A stretch of 64,000 nucleotides of DNA, taken from contig OZ244895.1 of NCBI GenBank assembly GCA_965221555.1, positions 3,162,001 to 3,226,000 of the forward strand, read 5' to 3'. Positions within the stretch are counted from its first letter, which is position 1. Each line of letters opens with the position of its first letter. This DNA comes from JAJEAD01 sp965221555 (GTDB lineage: Bacteria; Pseudomonadota; Gammaproteobacteria; HK1). Positions 26,031 to 34,374 of the stretch are shown here, one piece after another. Below the pieces are notes generated by a model that saw only the letters and a list, made by a program, of their open reading frames with translations, did not search any database and was not told the DNA's origin. Both the position numbers and the translations under genes were made by a program.

Positions 26031-27770
26031 ATGCGCGTTTCAAACACGCTCATCGCCACGGTAAAGGAAACCCCGGCGGACGCGGAGATCGTCAGCCATC
26101 GCCTCATGCTGCGCGCCGGACTCATCCGTTCGCTCGCGGCGGGTCTCTACACCTGGCTCCCCCTCGGAATGCGGGTGCTGAGGAAGGTCGAGACCATCGT
26201 TCGCGAGGAAATGGATGCGGCGGGGGCGCTTGAGGTGTTCATGCCCGCGATCCAGCCCGCCGAGCTCTGGAAGGAGTCCGGCCGGTGGGACAAGTACGGG
26301 CCGGAGCTGCTGCGGGTTCGGGACCGCCACGAGCGCGACTTCTGCTTCGGACCCACCCACGAAGAGGTCATCACCGATATCGCGCGGCGCGAGATACGAA
26401 GCTACAAGCAGCTGCCGATAAATCTGTATCAGATTCAGACCAAGTTCCGCGACGAAGTGCGCCCCCGCTTCGGCGTCATGCGATCGCGGGAATTCGTGAT
26501 GAAGGACGCCTACTCGTTCGACCTCGGCAAGGAGGCGCATCAGTCGAGCTATCGGACAATGCACGACGCGTACTGCCGGATATTCGAACGCACCGGACTC
26601 GACTTCCGGGTCGTCGCGGCCGACTCCGGAGCAATCGGCGGCAGCCGCTCCCACGAGTTCCACGTGCTCGCCGAATCGGGCGAAGACGCGATTGCGTTCT
26701 GCGCCGGCAGCAACTTCGCCGCCAACGTGGAGCTCGTGCCCTGCCGCGCGCCCGAGGAGGCGCGGGAAGAGCCGTCACAGGACCTGGAAGCGGTCGACAC
26801 GCCAGGAGTGCGCAGCGTACCGGAGCTCGCCGCGCACCTCGGAGTTCCGGCTCGCCGCTGCGTCAAGACGCTGTTCCTCGAGGGCCAGGACGAAACGCCG
26901 GTGGCGGTCTGCCTGCGGGGCGACCACGAACTCAATCTGATCAAGGCCGCCGCCCTGCCCGCGGTCGCCACCCCGGTCGCCTTTGCCTCCGCGGAGCGCA
27001 TCAGCGCCGCGACCGGTTGCCCGCCCGGCTCGGTGGGGCCGGTCGGCCTCTCGCTCCCGGTGTATGCGGATCACGCCGCTGCGCACCTGTCGGACTTCAT
27101 CTGTGGCGCGAACCACGAGGGGCGTCATCTTCGGGGAGTGAACTGGGGACGCGACACCGCGGAGCCCGTCGCGGCGGATCTGCGCAACGCGGTCGCGGGC
27201 GACCCGAGCCCCGACGGCAGCGGCCCCCTGTCGATCGCGCGCGGCATCGAAGTCGGACACATCTTCCAGCTCGGCGACGAATACAGCCGCTCGATGGGCT
27301 CGGTGGTGCTCGATGAGCAGGGCCGCGCCATCAACCTCTTCATGGGCTGCTATGGCATCGGCGTGACCCGGGTCGTCGCGGCGGCCATCGAACAGAATCA
27401 CGATGACAGAGGCATCATATGGCCGGCCGCGATCGCGCCCTACCATGTCGCCCTGCTCCCCATGAACATGCACAAGTCCGAGCGCCTGCGCGCGGCCGTT
27501 GACAAGGTCTACGCCGAGCTGTGTGCGGCCGGTATCGAAGTGCTGCTCGACGATCGCCGGGTTCGCCCCGGCGTGATGTTCGCGGACTCCGAGGTGATGG
27601 GCATACCCTATCGGGTCGTGATGAGCGATCGCGGCCTCGACCAAGGCCAGGCCGAGTGCATGCACCGGCGGGACACGGAGAGCGCCGAAGTCCCCCTCGA
27701 CGAGATCGCGGGCACCCTGCGCGCACGCATCGACGCCGAGACCGGGGCGCCGGCTCGCAAGGAGGCTTGA
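26031..27770 (+). CDS. proS: Prolyl-tRNA synthetase
   Basis: Charges tRNA-Pro. The 579-aa bacterial-type enzyme has the class II motif 2 region (FRDEVRPRFGVMRSREFVMK), motif 3 (GCYGIGVTRVVAAAIEQNH), and between them the YbaK-like editing insertion (about 230-400). A C-terminal anticodon-binding domain ends with a short tail. The catalytic region KDAYSFD and GPTHEEVITD are conserved. The start ATG gives MRVSNTLIATVKETPADAEI, the family N-terminus. The arsC-like gene follows 3 bp after the stop. Confidence 0.96.
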   Translation: MRVSNTLIATVKETPADAEIVSHRLMLRAGLIRSLAAGLYTWLPLGMRVLRKVETIVREEMDAAGALEVFMPAIQPAELWKESGRWDKYGPELLRVRDRHERDFCFGPTHEEVITDIARREIRSYKQLPINLYQIQTKFRDEVRPRFGVMRSREFVMKDAYSFDLGKEAHQSSYRTMHDAYCRIFERTGLDFRVVAADSGAIGGSRSHEFHVLAESGEDAIAFCAGSNFAANVELVPCRAPEEAREEPSQDLEAVDTPGVRSVPELAAHLGVPARRCVKTLFLEGQDETPVAVCLRGDHELNLIKAAALPAVATPVAFASAERISAATGCPPGSVGPVGLSLPVYADHAAAHLSDFICGANHEGRHLRGVNWGRDTAEPVAADLRNAVAGDPSPDGSGPLSIARGIEVGHIFQLGDEYSRSMGSVVLDEQGRAINLFMGCYGIGVTRVVAAAIEQNHDDRGIIWPAAIAPYHVALLPMNMHKSERLRAAVDKVYAELCAAGIEVLLDDRRVRPGVMFADSEVMGIPYRVVMSDRGLDQGQAECMHRRDTESAEVPLDEIAGTLRARIDAETGAPARKEA

Positions 27771-27773
27771 ATC

Positions 27774-28121
27774 ATGAGTCTCGTCATCTACCACAATCCG
27801 CGCTGCAGCAAGTCCCGGCAAACTCTCGCGTTGCTGCGCGAACGAGGCCTCGATCCGGAGATCGTCCTGTACCTCGAATCGCCGCCCTCGGAGTCCGGGC
27901 TCCAGAAGCTGATCGACATGCTCGGCGTGCCGGCGAGGGATCTGATGCGCAGAAACGAGACGCCATACCGGGAGCTCGGTCTCGACGACCCGTCCCTGAC
28001 CCGTGCGGAACTCGTGACCGCGATGGTCTCGCATCCCATCCTCATCGAGCGCCCAATAGTGGTGTCTGGGACGCGCGCCGCGATCGGCCGCCCACCAGAG
28101 AACGTGCTCGGGATCCTCTGA
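27774..28121 (+). CDS. arsC: ArsC-family arsenate reductase-like protein
   Basis: 115-aa thioredoxin-fold protein with the ArsC motif YHNPRCSKSRQTLALL (catalytic Cys11), the RRNETPYRELGL region, and IERPIVVSGTRAAIGRPPE at the C-terminus. It resembles the YfgD/ArsC group found near hda in gammaproteobacteria. Glutaredoxin-linked arsenate reduction is the family activity, but no arsenic genes are nearby, so another role is possible. AAGGAGG lies inside the proS end, 8 bases before the ATG. Confidence 0.9.
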   Translation: MSLVIYHNPRCSKSRQTLALLRERGLDPEIVLYLESPPSESGLQKLIDMLGVPARDLMRRNETPYRELGLDDPSLTRAELVTAMVSHPILIERPIVVSGTRAAIGRPPENVLGIL

Positions 28122-28179
28122 AGCGGCCAGGCAGCTCCCTCCCGGGCGCTCCGGCAGGATTCCGGCCCGACCCCTCGCA

Positions 28180-28803
28180 ATGGCCCTGATCCTGGTTCTC
28201 TACTACAGCGCGCACGGGAGTACCGCGGCGATGGCGCGCCAGGTGGTTCGCGGCATCGAGCAGGTCGACGGCGCGACCGCGCGACTGCGCACCGTACCCC
28301 GGGTCTCCACCCTCGTCGAGGCGCAGGAGCCCGCGATTCCGCCGCGGGGGCCGCCCTACGCTCGGCTCGCCGATCTCGCCGAGTGCGACGGGCTGGTTCT
28401 CGGCAGCCCGACCCGCTTCGGCAACATGGCGGCGCCGCTCAAGTACTTCCTCGACAGTACCAGCGCAGAGTGGATCTCGGGAACGCTGTGCGGAAAGCCG
28501 GCCGGCGTCTTCACGTCGACCTCCAGCCCGCACGGCGGACAGGAGAGCACTTTGCTGTCGATGATGATCCCCCTGCTCCATCACGGCATGCTGATGGTGG
28601 GTCTGCCCTACACGCGGCCCGAGCTGATGAGCACGCGCGGCGGCGGAACTCCCTACGGCGCAAGCCACCTCGCGGGAGTCGATCCGCCGGCCCGGCTGAC
28701 CGCCGAGGAGACCGCCTTGTGCCGGAGCCTGGGCGCCCGGGTGGCTGATGTGGCGCGGCGCCTCGTCGCCACGCCCCCCGAGCCCAGAGTTCAGCCCGGA
28801 TAA
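28180..28803 (+). CDS. wrbA: WrbA-family NAD(P)H:quinone oxidoreductase
   Basis: 207-aa flavodoxin-like FMN protein. It has the phosphate-binding YYSAHGSTAAMARQVVRGIE, LVLGSPTRFGNMAAPLKYFL and the WrbA segment FTSTSSPHGGQESTLLSMM, then GLPYTRPELM and TPYGASHLAG. WrbA enzymes reduce quinones by two electrons. The gene lies 58 bp after the arsC-like gene in the same orientation, a pairing seen in Pseudomonas. It converges with hda. Confidence 0.88.
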   Translation: MALILVLYYSAHGSTAAMARQVVRGIEQVDGATARLRTVPRVSTLVEAQEPAIPPRGPPYARLADLAECDGLVLGSPTRFGNMAAPLKYFLDSTSAEWISGTLCGKPAGVFTSTSSPHGGQESTLLSMMIPLLHHGMLMVGLPYTRPELMSTRGGGTPYGASHLAGVDPPARLTAEETALCRSLGARVADVARRLVATPPEPRVQPG

Positions 28804-28855
28804 CCCATCGAGTTCTCGACCAGCGGGCTCGAAACGCGAAGAGGGAGCGCCGTCT

Positions 28856-29602
28856 TCAACGTCGAGGGTCGCAGACCGGCGGTCTTCGGGCCATCACCTC
28901 GCGTACGAAGGGCAGCGTCAGGGCGCGCTTTTCCGACAACGCCGCCCGGTCGAGACGCTCCAGAAGCGCGATGAGCGCATGCAGGTCCCGTCGGTGGTGG
29001 CGGAGAATGAAGTCCGAGACCTCGCTTCGAAGGCGCAGCCCCCGCTGGCGCGCATGCACGCGCAGCACCTCGCCGCGGTCACCGTCGCTCAGAGCCTTCA
29101 GACGGATGACGAGTGCCGCGGCAAGCCGCGAGGAGAGGTCGCGCAAGGTGAGCCCCAACTCGGCCGGGCCGCACCGCGCCGACACCAGCAGCCCCTTTCC
29201 CTTCGCCTGCGCGCCCTGGTAGAGCCCGAACACCGCCTCTTCCCAGTCTGCGCGGGCGGCGATGTGCGCAACGTCGTCCAGGCAGACCAGGTCGAAAGCG
29301 TCGAAGCCGGCGATGGTCTCTACCGGCCTCCCGACGTACTCCCCGAGCGGCACATACGCGACCCTTCGCCCGGCGGCGGCGGCGGCCTCGCAGGCCGCGT
29401 GCAGCAGATGCGTCTTGCCGGTGCCCGCGCTTCCCCAGAGGTAGAGGCTCGCCCTGCCGCCCTGTTCGGCGAGCCGACGCACGGACTGGATCGCCTCCGC
29501 GTTGCCTCCCGCGACCAGGTGTTCGAAGGCGGCTCCGCGGCGCCAGTTGATGGGAAGAGCGAGTTGGGACGGCGCGCCGCCGTCGCTCGTGCTGTCAGCC
29601 AT
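28856..29602 (-). CDS. hda: DnaA regulatory inactivator Hda
   Basis: 248-aa AAA+ DnaA homologue that, with the loaded beta clamp, stimulates ATP hydrolysis by DnaA to prevent over-initiation. The N-terminal clamp-binding motif QLALPI is at about 13-18. Walker A is WGSAGTGKTHLL and Walker B is LVCLDDV. The C-terminal DNA-binding domain of DnaA is missing, as expected for Hda. It is next to the DUF2066 gene and purM, a Pseudomonas-like arrangement. Confidence 0.9.
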   Translation of the reverse strand: MADSTSDGGAPSQLALPINWRRGAAFEHLVAGGNAEAIQSVRRLAEQGGRASLYLWGSAGTGKTHLLHAACEAAAAAGRRVAYVPLGEYVGRPVETIAGFDAFDLVCLDDVAHIAARADWEEAVFGLYQGAQAKGKGLLVSARCGPAELGLTLRDLSSRLAAALVIRLKALSDGDRGEVLRVHARQRGLRLRSEVSDFILRHHRRDLHALIALLERLDRAALSEKRALTLPFVREVMARRPPVCDPRR

Positions 29603-29639
29603 CGGACCGAGGGCGGGATTTCATCCGCGCGGCTCGACG

Positions 29640-30782
29640 CTAGCGCAGCAATCGCAGCTGGAGGGTGCCGTCCGGGCCGGGGACGCCTTCCGGGGCCAGA
29701 GTGGAACCGAACGCGACCGTCTCTCGGATCGCGCTGCGTCCGCCATGGGCAGCCACCCGAAATCGAACCTGACCCGGCAGGACGGCATCGACTTCGACTC
29801 TTTCCACCTCCTCCAGCGAGTCCAGGTATCGCAGGGCGAGCGCGTAGTCCTCGAGCGTGTGCACTCCCGTCACGAGCGTGTCCACGATGCCCGTGCCGTC
29901 CTGGTTCCGGGATCTTGCGTATCTGGCCGCCAGGAGGTCCGCCGCCACATGCATGCCGTCCTCCAGGAGGAGTTCGGGAATGTCGGAGCGGGTCGTCCAG
30001 TGCTGCTCGCCACCATCCACCAGCAGGCTCCAACGCGCTTCGGACAGGGTCGGCGGAAACTCGTGGAGGAGGACCAGCAGGATCGCCTCGGGGTCGTAGC
30101 GCGCGGAGGCCACCCGCAGACTGTCGAGAAAGCCCGCCCAGAGTTCATGCGGGCGGAGCGCGAGCCGATCCTCTAGATCGAGAAGCGGCAACACCACGGG
30201 AAGACCGCGCCGTCGCGCGGCGGCCTCGATGGGAGCGAAGAACGGCCCCCCGTCCGCGGAGCCGAGCAGCTCCCGGCGCCCGGCGCTTTCGACCGAGAGC
30301 CACACCAGGGTCGAAGGGCGCGATCGTCCCCACACCCTCAGACCGGACTCGCGCAGCAGAGCATCGACCAGTTCGGCGTCGAACTCCGCCCACAGCCGCA
30401 ACGTTTCCGCATCGCCGGCCTCCGGGTCCTCGCCCGGGACCCTCCGATACTGGAACTGGCGCACAAAGCGCCCGGGCGCCTCGAGCGCCACCACGAGCGG
30501 CTCGTGGGCCTCGACGTTGCGTTGCCCGGTCACCTTCGTGAGCACTCGGCGCAGCGCGAGCCCGAGAGCGGCTTCGCGTTCCCCGCTCTCCTGGCTCGAT
30601 ACCGCAACCTCCGCTTCGTAGAGGTCCGGAAGCTCCGCCGCCCGGGGGGACCCGGCCAGGAGGAGCGCCAGCGCCAGGAGGCACCCGGCGCCGGTCAGAG
30701 TCCGCGCCACAGCTCCCCTCGCCTGGCCACCGCGGCCCGTCTTTCCGGCCGCGGGGGCCGCCGCGAAACACGGGCTGTACAT
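29640..30782 (-). CDS. DUF2066 domain protein, exported
   Basis: 380 aa. The first about 45 residues hold a signal-peptide-like segment (TGAGCLLALALLLAGSPRAA). The body fits the DUF2066 family: LYEAEVAVSSQESGEREAAL, LRRVLTKVTGQRNVE, and YLDSLEEVERVEV-type C-terminus. Function is unknown. The gene sits between hda and divergent purM, where this family is usually found. The ATG start leaves a long pre-signal region; a GTG before ARTLTGAG is an alternative. Confidence 0.8.
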   Translation of the reverse strand: MYSPCFAAAPAAGKTGRGGQARGAVARTLTGAGCLLALALLLAGSPRAAELPDLYEAEVAVSSQESGEREAALGLALRRVLTKVTGQRNVEAHEPLVVALEAPGRFVRQFQYRRVPGEDPEAGDAETLRLWAEFDAELVDALLRESGLRVWGRSRPSTLVWLSVESAGRRELLGSADGGPFFAPIEAAARRRGLPVVLPLLDLEDRLALRPHELWAGFLDSLRVASARYDPEAILLVLLHEFPPTLSEARWSLLVDGGEQHWTTRSDIPELLLEDGMHVAADLLAARYARSRNQDGTGIVDTLVTGVHTLEDYALALRYLDSLEEVERVEVDAVLPGQVRFRVAAHGGRSAIRETVAFGSTLAPEGVPGPDGTLQLRLLR

Positions 30783-30864
30783 GCCCGGAAGGCTATGATC
30801 ATCCGACCCGCGCCATCAAGATTCCCGAGTCCCCGATCCATGCCTCCTCGCTTGTGCCGCCGAC

Positions 30865-31914
30865 ATGACACCACGTGAGCGCGACAACCGCTTGACCTAC
30901 CGGGACGCCGGCGTGGACATCGATCGAGGAAAGCGCCTCGTCGAGCGCATCGCACCGCTGGCGGTCTCGACCCGACGCCCGGAGGTGATCGGCGGGATCG
31001 GCGGCTTTGGCGCCCTCTTCGAGGTGCCCGAGGGATACCGGCGTCCGGTGCTGGTGTCGGGCACGGACGGGGTGGGCACCAAGCTCGCGATCGCGATCGA
31101 GCAAGGTCGCCACGAGGGCATCGGGATCGACCTGGTGGCGATGTGCGTGAACGATGTCCTGAGCGCGGGCGCGGAACCCCTGTTCTTTCTGGACTACTTC
31201 GCCACCGCGCGCATCGATGAGGAGGTCGCCGCCGCGGTCCTGCGCGGCGTCGCGGAAGGCTGTCGTATCGCGGGCGCGGCCCTGATCGGGGGAGAGAGCG
31301 CCGAGATGCCGGGGATGTACGCCGAGGGCGACTACGATCTCGCGGGCTTCTGCGTGGGCATCGTCGAACGCGATCGCATCATCGACGCAAGCCGGGTCCA
31401 TCCCGGAGACGCCCTGGTCGGCCTCGCCTCGAGCGGCTTGCACGCGAACGGCTACTCTCTGGTGCGAAGAGTGGTGGAATCGAACGCGTCGCGCCTCGAC
31501 GAAAAGCTCGGGGAGCGTACCCTGGGCGAGACGCTGCTCGAAGCGACGCGAATCTATGTGGCGAGTGTGCTCGATCTGATCCGACACGTCGACGTGCACG
31601 GAATCGCGCACATTACCGGCGGCGGACTGGTGGAGAACGTGCCGCGCATGCTGCCCGCATGCTGCGCCGCACGCATCCACCCCCGCGCATGGCCGCGAGA
31701 CCCCGTGTTTGACTGGCTGGCGGACGCGGGCGGCGTCTCCGAGGAAGAGATGCGCCGGACCTTCAATTGCGGGATCGGCCTGATGCTGGCGCTGGCGCCC
31801 GAGCACCTGGACGGCGCGCTGCGCCGACTGCGCGAAAGCGGCGAGCGGCCCTTCGTGGTGGGCGAGGTGGTACCGGCAACCACCCCCGACGCACCCCGGA
31901 TCGAGTTCGTGTGA
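30865..31914 (+). CDS. purM: Phosphoribosylformylglycinamidine cyclo-ligase (AIR synthetase)
   Basis: 349 aa. It makes aminoimidazole ribonucleotide in purine synthesis using ATP. Motifs: LTYRDAGVDIDRGKRLVERI, VSGTDGVGTKLAIAIE, DLVAMCVNDVLSAGAEPLFF and ALIGGESAEMPGMY. The C-terminal half has HITGGGLVENVPRM and NCGIGLML. The stop overlaps the GTG start of purN. The 82-bp gap to DUF2066 must hold the divergent promoters. Confidence 0.96.
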   Translation: MTPRERDNRLTYRDAGVDIDRGKRLVERIAPLAVSTRRPEVIGGIGGFGALFEVPEGYRRPVLVSGTDGVGTKLAIAIEQGRHEGIGIDLVAMCVNDVLSAGAEPLFFLDYFATARIDEEVAAAVLRGVAEGCRIAGAALIGGESAEMPGMYAEGDYDLAGFCVGIVERDRIIDASRVHPGDALVGLASSGLHANGYSLVRRVVESNASRLDEKLGERTLGETLLEATRIYVASVLDLIRHVDVHGIAHITGGGLVENVPRMLPACCAARIHPRAWPRDPVFDWLADAGGVSEEEMRRTFNCGIGLMLALAPEHLDGALRRLRESGERPFVVGEVVPATTPDAPRIEFV

Positions 31915-32558
31915 AAGCCCCCTTGCGCGCCGTCGTGCTCATTTCCGGACGGGGCTCGAATCTGCAATGCCTGATCGATGCGGTGCGCGAGGGCCGGCTC
32001 GCGCTCGACATCCGCGCGGTCATCAGCAACGACGCGCGGGCGGCGGGTCTGCGGCGTGCGCAGTCCGCGGGCATCGAGACCGTGGCGCTCGACCACCGCG
32101 CCTTCTCGAAGCGCGAGGACTTCGATGACGCCCTCGCCGCTCTTGTTGATGCGCATCGCCCCGACCTCGTGATCCTGGCGGGATTCATGCGCATCCTCGG
32201 CGCCGCGTTCGTACGCCGCTACCACGGGCGACTCATGAACATCCATCCTTCCCTGCTGCCCGCCTTTCCCGGTCTCGACACCCACCGGCGCGTGCTGCGC
32301 GCGGGCGCCAGGGTGCATGGCGCCACGGTCCACTTCGTCACCGAAGACCTGGATGGCGGGCCGATCATCGTCCAGTCCCGCGTGCGAGTCCGGCCCGACG
32401 ACGATGCCGACACGCTCGCCGCCCGGGTGCTCGAAGAGGAGCACCGCATCTACCCGCGAGCGGTGCGATGGTTCACCGAAGGCCGCCTGCTCATCGTGGA
32501 CGGCAGGACCTGGAAAGATGGCCGTCCCGTAGAGGCGTCGGCGGAGGAGTATGTGTGA
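31911..32558 (+). CDS. purN: Phosphoribosylglycinamide formyltransferase
   Basis: 215 aa. It transfers a formyl group from 10-formyl-THF to GAR, step 3 of purine synthesis. It starts VKAPLRAVVLISGRGSNLQC, and has AVISNDARAAGL, the catalytic block NIHPSLLPAFPG with Asn/His, and DGGPIIVQSRV. The frame is open upstream, but the GTG coupled to the purM stop (GTGA) starts the homologous region. It ends 12 bp before the convergent trmJ. Confidence 0.95.
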   Translation: MKAPLRAVVLISGRGSNLQCLIDAVREGRLALDIRAVISNDARAAGLRRAQSAGIETVALDHRAFSKREDFDDALAALVDAHRPDLVILAGFMRILGAAFVRRYHGRLMNIHPSLLPAFPGLDTHRRVLRAGARVHGATVHFVTEDLDGGPIIVQSRVRVRPDDDADTLAARVLEEEHRIYPRAVRWFTEGRLLIVDGRTWKDGRPVEASAEEYV

Positions 32559-32570
32559 GGAATCGGGGAA

Positions 32571-33434
32571 TCACTGCGATCCGCCCCCAGGATCGCGAAG
32601 CGACCTCTGCACCGCGCGGAGCACTCCGCGCAGTATGGCGAGTTCCGAACGCAGCAGTCCGGCCCGGTTGAAAAGACGGCGCATACGGCGCATCAGCAGC
32701 CGAGGAGCGGCCGGGTCCAGATAGCCGATATCGGTGAGGGTGCGCTCCAGATGCGCGTAGAAGGCATCGAGTTCGCCCACTCGGGCGCGGGGCTCGCGTT
32801 CCACGCCGCTATCAGCCGGGGGCGGCGGCGATGCCGCCCCTTCGCCGGCGAGCGCCGCGCGGCGCAGCTCGTAGGCGAGCACTTGCACCGCCCCGCCCAG
32901 GTTCAAGGACGCGAATGCGTCATCGGTGGGAATGCGCACCGTCGCCTGGCACTGGTCGATCTCCGAGTTGGAGAGTCCGGTGGCTTCGCGGCCGAAGACC
33001 AGCGCCACCTCGGCCGGGGCGCGGGCCAGTGCCTCGCGCGCGCAAGACGCGGGATCGAGCCCGGGCCAGGGAAGGTGGCGCTTTCGCGCGCTCGTCGCCA
33101 CCGCGAAGGTGCAATCGCCAAGCGCCTGCGCCAGCTCTTCGCAGACCACCGCCCCGACCAGCAGATCGTCGGCGCCGGCCGCGCGAGCGGTCGCTTCGGC
33201 GCTGGGAAAGAGGCGTGGACGCACGAGATAGAGGCGGGTCAGGCCCATCGCCTTCATGGCTCGGGCGACCGCGCCGATGTTGCCGGGATGCGAGGGCTCG
33301 ACCAGCACCACCCGCACTCCCGAGAGAGCGGTGCGGATGGCCTCGGAACCGTCCTCCGCGTGGTGGGGGACTCCCGGCGCCGCCACGTCCGTGGCCAGGG
33401 CTTCGGGAGAGGAAGTCTCCGGATGAGTCGTCAT
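32571..33434 (-). CDS. trmJ: tRNA (cytidine/uridine-32-2'-O)-methyltransferase TrmJ
   Basis: 287-aa SPOUT methyltransferase acting on position 32 of the tRNA anticodon loop. The SAM-binding knot shows VVLVEPSHPGNIGAVARAMK, ALVFGREATGLSN and IPTDDAFASLNLGGAVQVLA. The N-terminal about 30 residues are an unusual acidic/proline-rich extension. The C-terminal extension (YAHLERTLTDIGYLD) is typical of TrmJ. It is divergent from suhB, a conserved gammaproteobacterial pair. Confidence 0.92.
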   Translation of the reverse strand: MTTHPETSSPEALATDVAAPGVPHHAEDGSEAIRTALSGVRVVLVEPSHPGNIGAVARAMKAMGLTRLYLVRPRLFPSAEATARAAGADDLLVGAVVCEELAQALGDCTFAVATSARKRHLPWPGLDPASCAREALARAPAEVALVFGREATGLSNSEIDQCQATVRIPTDDAFASLNLGGAVQVLAYELRRAALAGEGAASPPPPADSGVEREPRARVGELDAFYAHLERTLTDIGYLDPAAPRLLMRRMRRLFNRAGLLRSELAILRGVLRAVQRSLRDPGGGSQ

Positions 33435-33496
33435 CGCGCCACTGACTGGATCGCGTCGCTATACTTGGCCCGCCCCGCGATGGAACGGCCGAACCG

Positions 33497-34309
33497 ATGC
33501 ACCCTTTGCTGAACATCGCGGTTCGCGCCGCTCGAGTTGCGGGGGACGTGATTGTACGGCAGCTCGATCGCGTGGACCTGCTGGAGGTCGAAGACAAGGG
33601 GGACGAGGGCCACCGGGATCTGGTGAGCGAAGTGGACCGGCGCGCGGAAGCCCGAATCATCGACGTCATACGCGGCGCCTATCCCAACCACGCCATCCTG
33701 GCCGAGGAATCCGGGCACCTCCCGGGGTCGGAGTTCGAGTGGGTCATCGACCCCCTCGACGGCACCCGCAACTACCTGCGTGGGCTTCCCCACTTCGCGG
33801 TGTCCATCGCGGTTCGCCGCGAGGGCGTCGTGGAGCAGGGGGTGGTGTTCGACCCGGTCCGCCAGGAGCTCTTCGCCGCGTCGCGGGGCGCGGGCGCGAG
33901 CGTGGACAATCGCCGAATCAGAGTCGCCGCCCGCGGCGGCCTTCGCGACGCGATGCTCGCGACCGGCCTTCCGTCGAGCCAGCACTCCGAGCTCGACGTC
34001 CAGCTCGCCGAGATGCGCGCCCTGTGCCGCGAGCAAGCAATCCTGCGGCGTTCGGGCTCGGCCGCCCTCGACCTCGCCTACGTCGCCGCGGGTCGCCTGG
34101 ACGGATTCTGGGAATGGGGGCTCAAGCCCTGGGACATCGCGGCCGGCATCCTGCTGGTGCGCGAGGCGGGCGGAATCGTCACCGGGCGCGCAGGCGCCGA
34201 CGATGCGATGCACACCGGTGACGTGGTCGCGGCCAGTCCCAAGGTCCTGCGCGCGATGCTCCCGCGACTGCGCGTGCGCAGCCAGAAATTGGGGAAGTCA
34301 GGGGCCTGA
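33497..34309 (+). CDS. suhB: Inositol-1-monophosphatase family protein SuhB
   Basis: 270 aa. The Mg2+-dependent phosphatase fold shows LAEESGHLPG (motif with metal-binding Glu), WVIDPLDGTRNYLRGLPHFA (DPxDGT signature), and WGLKPWDIAAGILLVREAGG. SuhB also acts as a factor for rRNA antitermination with NusA/NusB in E. coli. The divergent trmJ starts 62 bp away. It is the last core gene before the second accessory block. Confidence 0.93.
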   Translation: MHPLLNIAVRAARVAGDVIVRQLDRVDLLEVEDKGDEGHRDLVSEVDRRAEARIIDVIRGAYPNHAILAEESGHLPGSEFEWVIDPLDGTRNYLRGLPHFAVSIAVRREGVVEQGVVFDPVRQELFAASRGAGASVDNRRIRVAARGGLRDAMLATGLPSSQHSELDVQLAEMRALCREQAILRRSGSAALDLAYVAAGRLDGFWEWGLKPWDIAAGILLVREAGGIVTGRAGADDAMHTGDVVAASPKVLRAMLPRLRVRSQKLGKSGA

Positions 34310-34374
34310 ACACCTGAGCACAGATATAGACCAGTAGAAGATCCGGGCGGCGTTCGACGATCATGCTAGTTGTA